Part shown: positions 5,363 through 12,372 of the stretch, one piece after another
How the letters are laid out: each line of letters opens with the position of its first letter
How positions within the stretch are numbered: the stretch's first letter is position 1
DNA from: Desulfurococcales archaeon
GTDB lineage: Archaea > Thermoproteota > Thermoprotei_A > Sulfolobales > Desulfurococcaceae
Length of the DNA stretch: 13,327 bases
Reading direction: 5' to 3'
NCBI GenBank assembly: GCA_027083045.1
Contig: JALWQP010000138.1
Span: 1-13,327 of the forward strand
Translations under genes and position numbers: made by a program
The notes under the pieces: generated by a model
Databases searched by the model: none
Seen by the model: the letters and a program-made list of their open reading frames with translations, nothing else
What the model was told of the DNA's origin: nothing

Positions 5363-6139
5363 ATGCTCGGATACATCATCAGAATAATACCTCTCGTACA
5401 GTTCATTGGCGCCTTCCTGACAGGGATGTCATGGTATCTCCTAGGAAAGAAATGGGGAAAGAACAAGGCATACCTAATAGCAGCAGTGGGTAGCTTCATA
5501 GTTTTCATAGGCTTCATACTCTCGATAATCCAGGGATTGGTCTCACCTAAAATAGTTGCTCCCTGGCAAGAGCTCTTAGCAAACACTACCAGTCCAAGTA
5601 TGAATGCAACACTCAGTGGATCTGCCCTAGCTTCTTATCTCGAGAAAATAGCCGAACAGGCAGGCTCTCCCCTTAATTATTTCTCGCCATTACTCATAGC
5701 CGTAGGGTTATTCATAGAATCAATAGGGTTCAAGAGGCTCAGCATAGACACCGATCAGGCTATGCCAAGATACCTCTATATGCTGTTCATAGTTCTAGGG
5801 ATTTTCAGCATACTCCAACTACCCGCGATATGGTTTACTGTTGCCAGCTTGAAACATTACGCGGCTGTGTTCGGGGCAAAGGCCTCTATTACATTGAAGG
5901 AAGTATTCACCACATTCATGACCATCTCGGCACCTCTAACGATCGTAGGACTACTAGTGTTTGTAATGGGGCTGATCATATACATTATAGCGGTCTATAA
6001 GTTTTATAAGCTCGGCAAGATAATCGAGGAGGAGATAATCCTAGAAGAAGCACAGGAGGTTAAAGGAGCAGGTACTGAAGGAGAAGAAAAGGAGCTAGAT
6101 ATTGAGTTCGAGGAAGAAAAGGGGGAAGAAACAATATAG
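5363..6139 (+). CDS. Five-TM membrane protein with acidic C-terminal tail, last of four-gene set
   Basis: A 258-residue membrane protein I cannot assign. Hydrophobic segments lie at about 4-26, 36-57, 106-120, 137-160 and 186-216. The loop at 58-105 carries NTT and NAT sequons and is probably outside. The last 42 residues are extremely acidic (EEEIILEEAQEV..., EELDIEFEEEKGEE) and probably cytoplasmic. The acidic tail could contact the two strongly basic proteins encoded upstream, which is inference only. I chose ATG 5363, with AAGGT (5354-5358) 4 nt upstream overlapping the preceding stop. The frame stays open back to GTG 5309, which would add an amphipathic 18-residue leader and a 47-bp overlap. 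The last 136 bp also encode, on the other strand, the end of the anchored protein at 6004-6537. Confidence 0.72.
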   Translation: MLGYIIRIIPLVQFIGAFLTGMSWYLLGKKWGKNKAYLIAAVGSFIVFIGFILSIIQGLVSPKIVAPWQELLANTTSPSMNATLSGSALASYLEKIAEQAGSPLNYFSPLLIAVGLFIESIGFKRLSIDTDQAMPRYLYMLFIVLGIFSILQLPAIWFTVASLKHYAAVFGAKASITLKEVFTTFMTISAPLTIVGLLVFVMGLIIYIIAVYKFYKLGKIIEEEIILEEAQEVKGAGTEGEEKELDIEFEEEKGEETI

Positions 6140-6537
6140 CCTGTATCAAAGCCGCAGGCATATGAGAACAAAACATGATATCTACGTCCATTGATAACTA
6201 CGGATATATAACCGATGCCGGGATTACAGGTCTTGTTTAAGGATACATAAATGATCATGGATTCTCCGGGAAGGAGAGTCCTATCTACATATATCTTGTT
6301 TTCCCTAATTCTGACATACTTGATCAAGACCGTTCTATTCGTGATATTAGTTATGTTAAGAACTAGACTGTGGCCCTTGTGATTTACCGAGACACACACA
6401 TCAGGAAATACCACAGGAGTAATTTCACCGCCTGGTACAGGATGGAAAATCCTCGGGAGATTAACGGCTAGAAGAAAGAACAGCGCCATAACAGTGAGGA
6501 CAATATAAGGTTTAGCTAAAACATCCTTATCAACCAA
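6004..6537 (-). CDS. Membrane-anchored extracytoplasmic protein, unknown function
   Basis: A 177-residue protein with one N-terminal membrane segment (about 10-28, IVLTVMALFFLLAVNLP) acting as uncleaved anchor or signal, then a beta-rich domain outside the cell. That domain has sequons NIT, NIT and NRT near residues 60-68, cysteines that could form disulphides, and strands such as LVLNITN, VLIKYVRI, MIIYVSLN and ISVVINGRRYHVLFSYACG. The last 40 residues are a serine-rich tail, the mirror of the acidic tail encoded on the other strand. The frame is open to TTG 6588, inside the M50 gene, but TTG 6537 places the anchor close to the N-terminus and leaves a 28-bp gap, so I prefer it. It is co-transcribed with the M50 protease and could be a partner or substrate, though nothing proves this. 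Confidence 0.65.
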   Translation of the reverse strand: MVDKDVLAKPYIVLTVMALFFLLAVNLPRIFHPVPGGEITPVVFPDVCVSVNHKGHSLVLNITNITNRTVLIKYVRIRENKIYVDRTLLPGESMIIYVSLNKTCNPGIGYISVVINGRRYHVLFSYACGFDTGYIVSSPFSSSNSISSSFSSPSVPAPLTSCASSRIISSSIILPSL

Positions 6538-6565
6538 TCCACAACCCCATAACTTTAGGGGAGGT

Positions 6566-7198
6566 TTAAAACATGTGGACCGCCCCAATATAGAGGATTA
6601 TACCCGCAGCCACTATCATTATTACCCAGATAAGGGGTTTCCACACAATTATTTTACTGCCATCCAGAGGCGGTATTGGGAGCAAATTGAACACCGCTAC
6701 CCAGCCATTGATCTGGGTATTAACTGTCAAGAACCATGCAAGCACGATTATCCAGTAGGATAGGCCATATACATTGATAAGCCATGGTAGTAGGAAATGA
6801 TAAGCCAAAATACTGACAACACCAAGAACGATATTGACTAGAGGGCCCGCATAGCTAACCACACCGTTGACCCTCTTATTTATGACAGGGTCATAGTACG
6901 GGCTCGAGACAACGACATAGCCTGGCATGAGAAATCTTATGGGTAAATAAGGTATGGCGGAAACAAGCGTTATCAATAGACCAACAGGTGACAAGACGTA
7001 TCTCGCATAGCATCCCAGCCGTACAGCACTATACTTATGTGCTAGCTCATGGGGAATACTGGCTAGGAAAGCGGCAATCCCAACTATAGCGAATACCTCA
7101 AGCTCACCTCGTACTAGATACGATGATCCAAATGCAAGCATGATCGCCGCCCCGCCTATGAGGAGGCTTACCGGCTCACTGATCCTGAATACATTCAA
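6566..7198 (-). CDS. M50-family (site-2 protease type) membrane zinc metallopeptidase
   Basis: A polytopic membrane metalloprotease of about 210 residues, expected to cut within or near membrane segments of substrates. Zinc ligands and catalytic residue sit in HELAH (residues 50-54, inside FLASIPHELAHKYSAVRLG). The third ligand is the Asp of FNLLPIPPLDGSKI (Asp about 179), the standard LDG motif of M50. Further membrane segments flank both motifs (about 10-25, 34-50, 67-90, 112-136, 145-165, 188-207). No PDZ or CBS domain is present, so it is a minimal member. I chose TTG 7198 because AGGTG lies 6 nt upstream; the frame opens 6 codons earlier at TTG 7216. A TATA-like GCTTTATGG near 7232-7240 implies a very short leader. 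The anchored protein follows 28 bp downstream. Confidence 0.88.
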   Translation of the reverse strand: MNVFRISEPVSLLIGGAAIMLAFGSSYLVRGELEVFAIVGIAAFLASIPHELAHKYSAVRLGCYARYVLSPVGLLITLVSAIPYLPIRFLMPGYVVVSSPYYDPVINKRVNGVVSYAGPLVNIVLGVVSILAYHFLLPWLINVYGLSYWIIVLAWFLTVNTQINGWVAVFNLLPIPPLDGSKIIVWKPLIWVIMIVAAGIILYIGAVHMF

Positions 7199-7260
7199 TG
7201 CCCACACCTTTCCCAAACAACGTTATATTCTCCATAAAGCATAGATTCAAGACAAGAATA

Positions 7261-7273
7261 GGGCTTCAAGCCC
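7261..7273. promoter_or_regulatory. 13-bp perfect palindrome upstream of nadM
   Basis: GGGCTTCAAGCCC has two 6-bp arms about a central C, starting 37 bp before the nadM start. It lies at or just past the expected start of transcription from TTATATT (7223-7229) or CATAAAG (7233-7239). An operator is more likely than an RNA hairpin, since one loop base cannot close a stem. It could also affect the divergent M50 promoter. Confidence 0.4.
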
Positions 7274-7297
7274 TAAATTAATTGTTGGGTGCAGGGA

Positions 7298-7852
7298 TTG
7301 CTAGGCCCTGACGACCGATGTATGATGATCGCGAGGTTCCAGCCACTACATTACGGTCACTTCAACGCGATCAAGTACTGCTACAGGCGCTTCGAAGAAG
7401 TAATAATAGTAATAGGTATGGCTAGCCAGAGCCACACACCGGAAAACCCGTTCACTGCTGGCGAGAGATTATTGATGATCAGGGAGACGCTTAGATGGGC
7501 TGGCCTACCACTAGACAAGCTTGTCACAGTAACACTGCCTACCATGGAGGTCAGCAAAGTAGCTGTCCACTATGTCAAGCTATACTCCCCGCCATTCTCA
7601 CACGTCATAACACTGAACCCGATAATCCAGAGAATATTCATGGAAGAAGGATATAATGTGATAACACCTGAGATACTCCAGAGAGATAACTACAGGGGCT
7701 CCGTTGTTAGGAGGCTCATGGCCGAAGGAAACGATGAATGGAGAAAGCTTGTTCCTCCACCAGTTGAGAGGATTATCGACGAGATAGACGGTGTACGGAG
7801 AGTACAGATGCTGTACCGCGAGAAGATACCGGGATACTATGTGACGGCCTAA
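7298..7852 (+). CDS. nadM: Nicotinamide-nucleotide adenylyltransferase (archaeal NadM)
   Basis: Joins NMN and ATP to NAD+ and pyrophosphate, the last step of NAD biosynthesis and salvage, in the cytoplasm. From TTG 7298 (184 aa), the nucleotidylyltransferase signature is RFQPLHYGH (13-21), with H18 and H21 as the HxGH pair. The archaeal NadM segment SQSHTPENPFTAGER (43-57) follows, and the C-terminal phosphate-binding region is YRGSVVRRLMAEGNDEWRKLVPPPV (132-156). Length fits the archaeal family. TTG 7298 has GGGTG 6 nt upstream (7287-7291); the frame opens at GTG 7289, which has no ribosome site. Three bases further along the family's usual start, RxxxxxRFQP is preceded here by an unusual MLGPDDRCMMIA. 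It is first of three co-oriented genes; the YkgJ-like gene begins 23 bp after its stop. A palindrome at 7261-7273 may regulate it. Confidence 0.93.
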   Translation: MLGPDDRCMMIARFQPLHYGHFNAIKYCYRRFEEVIIVIGMASQSHTPENPFTAGERLLMIRETLRWAGLPLDKLVTVTLPTMEVSKVAVHYVKLYSPPFSHVITLNPIIQRIFMEEGYNVITPEILQRDNYRGSVVRRLMAEGNDEWRKLVPPPVERIIDEIDGVRRVQMLYREKIPGYYVTA

Positions 7853-7875
7853 ATATTGATCCGGTAGGCGGTAGC

Positions 7876-8538
7876 GTGTTGAAGACATTCCGGTGCACGC
7901 TATGTGGTCTGTGCTGTAGGTCATCCCCTATATCGATTCTCCCGCATGAAGACTATATTCTCCATAACCTTGCCCAGCACCTAGGCGTAAAGTACAGGTC
8001 AAGGCCTGGATATAGGGTCTTTGACAAGAGGACAGGCAGAGATATAGCGTTATCTTATGTGATGGAGCTTGTGGATGGGAGATGCCCTTTCCTCAGGCAT
8101 GACGATCTCTGTATGATCCAGGATATTTACAAGCCGCTGATCTGCCGGAGCTTCCCCTACGTACCAAAACAGGTAAGATATATCATTAGCAACGAACTAA
8201 AACTGGTGTCCGCCAAGGTAGATTATGGTATCAGTAGCGCCTGTCCGGTCATCCGGCAGGACAAGGAAATAATAATGGGGCTCATGGCCGCCACGCCGTT
8301 GTGGCATAGACTATATTTTCCACAAGAATACGCGGCAGCTATGGAGATGGAGGGGAAGAGGACGTTAATGCTTCGATTGTTATCGAATCTATGGATATCT
8401 GGAATAGTTGATATTGACTCCGGCAATGTGGGAAAACATAACATTATTAATTTATATGAGCTACTCAGAACATATTTCCCGAACCTACCATATATTATGG
8501 GGTTGGGTGAAACATTAGATAGGATCAGGGGAAGGTGA
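7876..8538 (+). CDS. YkgJ-family cysteine-cluster protein (putative metal-binding)
   Basis: A cytoplasmic protein of 220 residues in the YkgJ group (zinc- or iron-chelating cysteine cluster), whose biochemical role is largely unknown. The N-terminal cluster is CTLCGLCC (C7, C10, C13, C14). The second part is GRCPFLRHDDLCMIQDIYKPLICRSFPY, with C70, C79 and C90, the typical CPFL...C.IH..KP..CR.FP pattern. C123 (SSACPVI) is a further ligand candidate. These eight cysteines suggest an Fe-S cluster or zinc site; which one cannot be told. The C-terminal 90 residues are helical and not part of the core motif. The start is GTG 7876 or TTG 7879. It lies 23 bp after nadM and 7 bp before birA, so it is probably in one operon with them. 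Confidence 0.82.
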   Translation: MLKTFRCTLCGLCCRSSPISILPHEDYILHNLAQHLGVKYRSRPGYRVFDKRTGRDIALSYVMELVDGRCPFLRHDDLCMIQDIYKPLICRSFPYVPKQVRYIISNELKLVSAKVDYGISSACPVIRQDKEIIMGLMAATPLWHRLYFPQEYAAAMEMEGKRTLMLRLLSNLWISGIVDIDSGNVGKHNIINLYELLRTYFPNLPYIMGLGETLDRIRGR

Positions 8539-8545
8539 ATATGGA

Positions 8546-9445
8546 GTGATCGATCTAAAGACTGCGGTCAAGATTCTAGCTCTATATAAGCTAATCAAGA
8601 ACAATGACTGGTTGATAAGGGATCTTGCATGGGAAATAGGAGTTAGGGAGAAAATACTCGTTGAAGCAGTGGAAGAGCTCTCCAAGAACTACCTGATAAC
8701 AATAGACGAATCCCACATAATCTGGAACCCGGCAGATATCCCCTCAATGCTTAATCCTTGGGGATGGGAACTAGTACACGAGCCCATCCTAGGCTCCACG
8801 CAAGAGGCGGCTAGAGGCCTGGGTCCTTGGAGCATAGTAGTTGCTGAGTACATGCTGATGGGAAGGGGCAGGCACGGGAAAACATGGAAGACAGGACTAG
8901 GGGGTCTATGGATCACGTTTAAGATAAGCACGAACTCCGAGACCGCAGCACTTATGCCAATTATTGTCCCTGTTATTCTGACGAGGATCCTGAGAACGAG
9001 CCTGGACATCAACGCTAGGATAAAATGGCCTAACGACATAGTGGTAAATGGCAGGAAATTAGCTGGAATACTTATCGAGGCCGAAGCATTCAGAAACAAA
9101 ATGATCATCTACATCGGTATAGGCCTGAACGTCAATAACGAGCCACCGATCGAGAAAGCAGTATCCATCAAGCAGATAAGAGGGATGACTCCGAGGAACA
9201 AGATCCTATCCATGATGATAGGCTGGATATCAAGAGCTAAGAAACTCGCAGAAGAGCCCGAGAAGCTCAGAGAACAATACTTAGAATACTTGGATACTCT
9301 CAATAAGGTTGTGACCGCGAAGACGAGAGAGGGAATAGTTCAGGGCTTGGCAGTAGACGTTAATGATCTAGGGTATCTCGTGTTGGAAACCGAGAATGGG
9401 AGAAAAATACTTGACCCAACAATCACCTACGAGGTACGATACTAA
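8546..9445 (+). CDS. birA: Biotin protein ligase with N-terminal HTH (BirA-type)
   Basis: Activates biotin as biotinyl-AMP and transfers it to the lysine of a biotin carboxyl carrier domain, such as the acyl-CoA carboxylase subunit of crenarchaea. Residues 1-60 are a helix-turn-helix domain (AVKILALYKLI..., VREKILVEAVEELSKNYLITI). The catalytic domain spans about 75-245: GSTQEAAR (83-90), GRGRHGKTW (106-114, the biotinyl-AMP loop), KWPNDIVVNGRKLAGILIE (160-178) and GIGLNVN. A small SH3-like domain fills about 255-299. The N-terminal HTH suggests that it also binds DNA as a repressor, as E. coli BirA does; that function is inferred. The start is GTG 8546, with GGTGA (8534-8538) 7 nt upstream overlapping the stop of the preceding gene. 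It converges on the tldE gene with a 4-bp gap. No biotin-synthesis genes are in view. Confidence 0.92.
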   Translation: MIDLKTAVKILALYKLIKNNDWLIRDLAWEIGVREKILVEAVEELSKNYLITIDESHIIWNPADIPSMLNPWGWELVHEPILGSTQEAARGLGPWSIVVAEYMLMGRGRHGKTWKTGLGGLWITFKISTNSETAALMPIIVPVILTRILRTSLDINARIKWPNDIVVNGRKLAGILIEAEAFRNKMIIYIGIGLNVNNEPPIEKAVSIKQIRGMTPRNKILSMMIGWISRAKKLAEEPEKLREQYLEYLDTLNKVVTAKTREGIVQGLAVDVNDLGYLVLETENGRKILDPTITYEVRY

Positions 9446-9449
9446 CTCT

Positions 9450-10817
9450 TTATCTTCCCGCCACATCCACATTTCTAACAAGCATGGCTGGAGCATGTAC
9501 ATCACCTAGCGGTACCACTTTATCCCCGACACCTACTAGATCCTTTCCCAGCCACTCATAGATGTTACCTCCTATGACGACACCTTTTATGGGACCCTTG
9601 ACCTCGCCGTCTTTCACGAGTAAGCCATGGGTTACCGTTGCCTGTGTACCCCCGTTCACGAAGTTGCTTGTCCAATAGCCTATGACGCCATATACTATAA
9701 TACCCTTCTTCATCTCCCCTATCAGCTCCTCCCACTTCATCGTGTTCCTGCCTACTACATACATGTTCGTGAAGCCGGGCGACGGCGGGCTAGACACAGA
9801 CCTTCTGAATCCATTGCCTGTGGAGTACTTGTTTTCGCGTCTGGCAGTATAGTGGTCGTAGAGATATGTTTCTAGTACTCCATGGCTGACGACATATTTT
9901 CTCGAGGTAGGTATCCCTTCATCGTCAAAGCTACATGAACCGGTAGCCCAATCTATGGATGGATCATCGAGAATATCGATGTTCTCGTTCAGAACCTGTT
10001 TATCGATCTTGTCCTTCAACGGGCTCCTACCACGCTGGACGTGAAGCGCTGAGAACGCTGGGGCGAGAACGGTCTCCAAGAACTTGGCTGTCACATGCGG
10101 GTGTAGGAGTACCTCGTACTTGCCCGACTCGATGGGTTTTCCTCCTACGAAGCGCGTTGACAGCTTTGCGGCCTCGACAGTTTCTCTCAGGATCTCGTCC
10201 TCGTCGAGGCGCCTAGAGCCATATTCGAGATAGAATGTTGATTCACTACCATCTCTCCTACTCTTTATCTCCAGCCATGTTGACAACATCGTGTTCTCTT
10301 CATAAAGATGTTCGCCAAAACTATTAACGACTAGTTTTCCGCCATCAATTACCTCTAGTCCTCCCTGCGTCACTATTGTTTCGTCAGCACCAGCTCCTCT
10401 TCCCGCATCCCCTGCTGTTTCGACCACGTTTTTCAAAAGACCAGCGATACCCTCGGGATCTAGCTCGGCTATTTTTTCATCATATGTGCTGGATAGTACT
10501 CCGCGGGAATAGTTCGTGGCGAAGCCTGGAAAGTCCCTGTCTTCAGGGGCGTTCCGCGCTATCTTGACGAGGGTTTCCGCCAACTTATCGATATCTGGTG
10601 ATAGATCGCTCAAACCTATGCTGGCTAATCGCCTACCAACAGCTATTCTGACCCCGTACTTACCAGCATCAGATACGCTTATTCCCTTGATCCTACCGTC
10701 GGATATCTCGGCAATCCTTACCCTGGCCCATGAGCCGAAAAATTCCGCTTCGCTGGCTCCTTTTTCGAGTAATTTATCTATGAAACGTTTAGCCAGATCT
10801 AGAAGAACATCTCTCAT
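9450..10817 (-). CDS. tldE: TldE/PmbA-family subunit of the TldD/E protease
   Basis: The non-catalytic partner of TldD in a heterodimeric protease that, in bacteria, matures microcins and degrades unfolded peptides. The protein (455 aa) shows the family layout: an N-terminal alpha/beta domain (about 1-130, SDGRIKGISVSDAGKYGVRIAVG), a middle region (around 195-330) with YLEYGSRRL and KYEVLLHPHVTAKFLE, and a C-terminal beta part (RRENKYSTGNGFRR, TQATVTHGLLVKDGEV, GVVIGGNI). The HExxxH zinc motif is absent, as expected for TldE. I chose ATG 10817 because GGAGGTGATC (10821-10830) ends 3 nt upstream; the frame opens three codons earlier at GTG 10826. Its ribosome site overlaps the TldD stop, so the two subunits should be made in step. 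Confidence 0.9.
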   Translation of the reverse strand: MRDVLLDLAKRFIDKLLEKGASEAEFFGSWARVRIAEISDGRIKGISVSDAGKYGVRIAVGRRLASIGLSDLSPDIDKLAETLVKIARNAPEDRDFPGFATNYSRGVLSSTYDEKIAELDPEGIAGLLKNVVETAGDAGRGAGADETIVTQGGLEVIDGGKLVVNSFGEHLYEENTMLSTWLEIKSRRDGSESTFYLEYGSRRLDEDEILRETVEAAKLSTRFVGGKPIESGKYEVLLHPHVTAKFLETVLAPAFSALHVQRGRSPLKDKIDKQVLNENIDILDDPSIDWATGSCSFDDEGIPTSRKYVVSHGVLETYLYDHYTARRENKYSTGNGFRRSVSSPPSPGFTNMYVVGRNTMKWEELIGEMKKGIIVYGVIGYWTSNFVNGGTQATVTHGLLVKDGEVKGPIKGVVIGGNIYEWLGKDLVGVGDKVVPLGDVHAPAMLVRNVDVAGR

Positions 10818-10820
10818 CGT

Positions 10821-10830
10821 GATCACCTCC
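10821..10830 (-). promoter_or_regulatory. Strong Shine-Dalgarno of tldE, overlapping the tldD stop
   Basis: GGAGGTGATC on the minus strand matches the anti-Shine-Dalgarno at the 3' end of archaeal 16S rRNA along its whole length and ends 3 nt before ATG 10817. It contains the TGA stop of tldD (10823-10825). It decides the tldE start and points to reinitiation by the ribosome finishing tldD. Confidence 0.75.
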
Positions 10831-12226
10831 CACCCCCAATTGTTATCCTTGATACACGGACATGTGGGCCTCCGTCTCCTACTCGTACCATCTGGCCTCC
10901 TTTGCCGCAGCCTCCGAAAACGGATGTCTTGACTTTGAGATCGTTCCCCACCATGTCGACATTCTTGAGTGTCTCGAGAATCATTCCTGAGAGCATTACT
11001 CCTCTGACCATGTTCTTGATTTCACCATTCTCAATGATATAGCTTGGACCAGCTATGAAGGTGAAGGTTCCCATGGCAGGGTTGACTTCTCCGCCAAGGG
11101 CCCCCCTACCCCTAATGTATACTCCGTGCTTAACATCCTCGAACAACTCTTCGGGCTTAGCGTCGCCGGGAAGCATGAAGGTGTTGGTCTGTCTGACGAG
11201 GACCGGGTAGCTGTAGGCCATCGCGCGTGCGTTGCCCGTTGGTTCCCCGCCGATACTCTTGGCCGTCGTGAGGCTGTGGAGGAACCCCTTGAGAACTCCC
11301 TTTTCCACGGTTGCTACGCGTCTCTTTGGTGTTCCCTCGTCATCATATGGTATCCAGAAGCCTCCTTCGATCAGCCCATCATCAACTATTGTTACGAGGG
11401 GGCTTGCCACCTGCTGGCCTATCCTCCCCTTCAATATGCTTCCATTAGCTTCTACCTCGTCTGCCTCGGTTGCATGGCCAAATGCCTCGTGTAGCATGAG
11501 GCCGACCATCTCGTTGTCGAGGATAGCAGTGTATACGCCAGGCTTTATCGCTGGTGCTCTGCTGGCATCTGAAGCTAGCTTCCCTACTTCTTCGGCGAAG
11601 ATCCCCCAGTCTCTTGACTCTATGAATTCCCAGCCAGCCACGGCCGAGTCGGCATCGTAGACTCGCTCCATCACCTCTCCATGTTTCCCTATGGCTAGGA
11701 CGCCTATACCTATCAGCCTGGTCTCCACTTGGACATCGTCGCCCCAGCTCGAGACATAGTGTCTCTTGTCGTGCTCATAGCCATACCTGATCAGGGCAGA
11801 TACTATGCCTTCAACACTTCTGCATCTCTTATAGGCTTCCACCACAATGTTTATCTTCGTCGACGGGTCCACGTTTCCGGCTGAGGTCTTATATGTGCTG
11901 GTCCTGGAGTCCTTGCTGGTCTTTCTCTCGTGTAACTCCTGTTTCTTTCCGGTAAGACGCATAGCTTTAGCAGCGCGTAGCGCGTCCTCAACGGCCTTCT
12001 TGACTGATTCCCAGTCCGGCTTGTTAGTTGAGGCGAACCCCATGTATCCATCAAGATAAATTCTTACACCAACACCGTAAGTCTTATCAATACTGTATTC
12101 TCTGAGAACACCGTTATCCAAGTGTATCGTCTCGTAAAGCCTACGTTGAATCCTTACGTCAACGAAGTCTGCGCCCAGTTTCTCGGCGTAGGAAAGTATA
12201 GCGTAGGGGTCGAAGGGGTCAGGCAT
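10823..12226 (-). CDS. tldD: TldD-family zinc metalloprotease
   Basis: The catalytic subunit of the TldD/TldE protease, cytoplasmic, 467 residues, a normal family length. The zinc motif HEAFGH (246-251) lies in GLMLHEAFGHATEADEVEANGS, and the C-terminal cysteine ligand is in FGGCGKGGQ (about C440). The N-terminal domain (1-120) carries DNGVLREYSIDKTYGVGVRIYLDGYMGFA, typical of the family and shared in form with TldE; the segment PYDDEGTPKRRVATVEKGVLKGFLHS (about 296-321) is also characteristic. The start is ATG 12226, and tandem TATA-like elements lie 25-40 bp upstream, giving a leader of only 5-12 nt. GGTG lies 9 nt before the ATG. It is the first gene of a two-gene operon with tldE, whose ribosome site contains its stop. 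A natural substrate cannot be inferred here. Confidence 0.93.
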   Translation of the reverse strand: MPDPFDPYAILSYAEKLGADFVDVRIQRRLYETIHLDNGVLREYSIDKTYGVGVRIYLDGYMGFASTNKPDWESVKKAVEDALRAAKAMRLTGKKQELHERKTSKDSRTSTYKTSAGNVDPSTKINIVVEAYKRCRSVEGIVSALIRYGYEHDKRHYVSSWGDDVQVETRLIGIGVLAIGKHGEVMERVYDADSAVAGWEFIESRDWGIFAEEVGKLASDASRAPAIKPGVYTAILDNEMVGLMLHEAFGHATEADEVEANGSILKGRIGQQVASPLVTIVDDGLIEGGFWIPYDDEGTPKRRVATVEKGVLKGFLHSLTTAKSIGGEPTGNARAMAYSYPVLVRQTNTFMLPGDAKPEELFEDVKHGVYIRGRGALGGEVNPAMGTFTFIAGPSYIIENGEIKNMVRGVMLSGMILETLKNVDMVGNDLKVKTSVFGGCGKGGQMVRVGDGGPHVRVSRITIGGGR

Positions 12227-12252
12227 AATTTATGCACCACATAATATTATCT

Positions 12253-12268
12253 ACTTATAGCTTATAGT
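12253..12268 (-). promoter_or_regulatory. Tandem TATA-like elements of the tldD promoter
   Basis: CTATAAG is repeated directly on the minus strand (complement of 12254-12260 and 12261-12267). Depending on which copy binds TBP, transcription would begin near 12238 or 12231. Both give nearly leaderless tldD mRNA. Confidence 0.5.
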
Positions 12269-12329
12269 ATTGACCTGGAATAACAATCTTCTCCAATGAG
12301 ACTGGCCAGCATGAACCGTAGTGGTGAAC

Positions 12330-12338
12330 ATATTATTG
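12330..12338 (+). promoter_or_regulatory. TATA-like box of the small zinc-binding protein
   Basis: ATATTATTG (about 12330-12338) lies some 38 bp before TTG 12373. Initiation about 26 bp downstream would leave a leader of about 13 nt containing GGGTG (12361-12365). A second AT-rich stretch (12351-12358) is too close to the start to serve. Confidence 0.35.
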
Positions 12339-12372
12339 ATGTAGCCACATAGTATATTCTGGGTGTAGAGGA

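Noticed and set aside
6538..6588. N-terminal extension of the anchored protein to TTG 6588
   Set aside because: It would lie inside the M50 gene and put a proline- and cysteine-containing stretch before the membrane anchor; TTG 6537 fits better.
7322..7328. ATGATGA inside nadM as a C box
   Set aside because: It lies within a conserved coding sequence and has no properly spaced D or D' boxes.
9627..12059. Several plus-strand open frames opposite tldD and tldE
   Set aside because: They are antisense to two well-conserved genes and show no family features.
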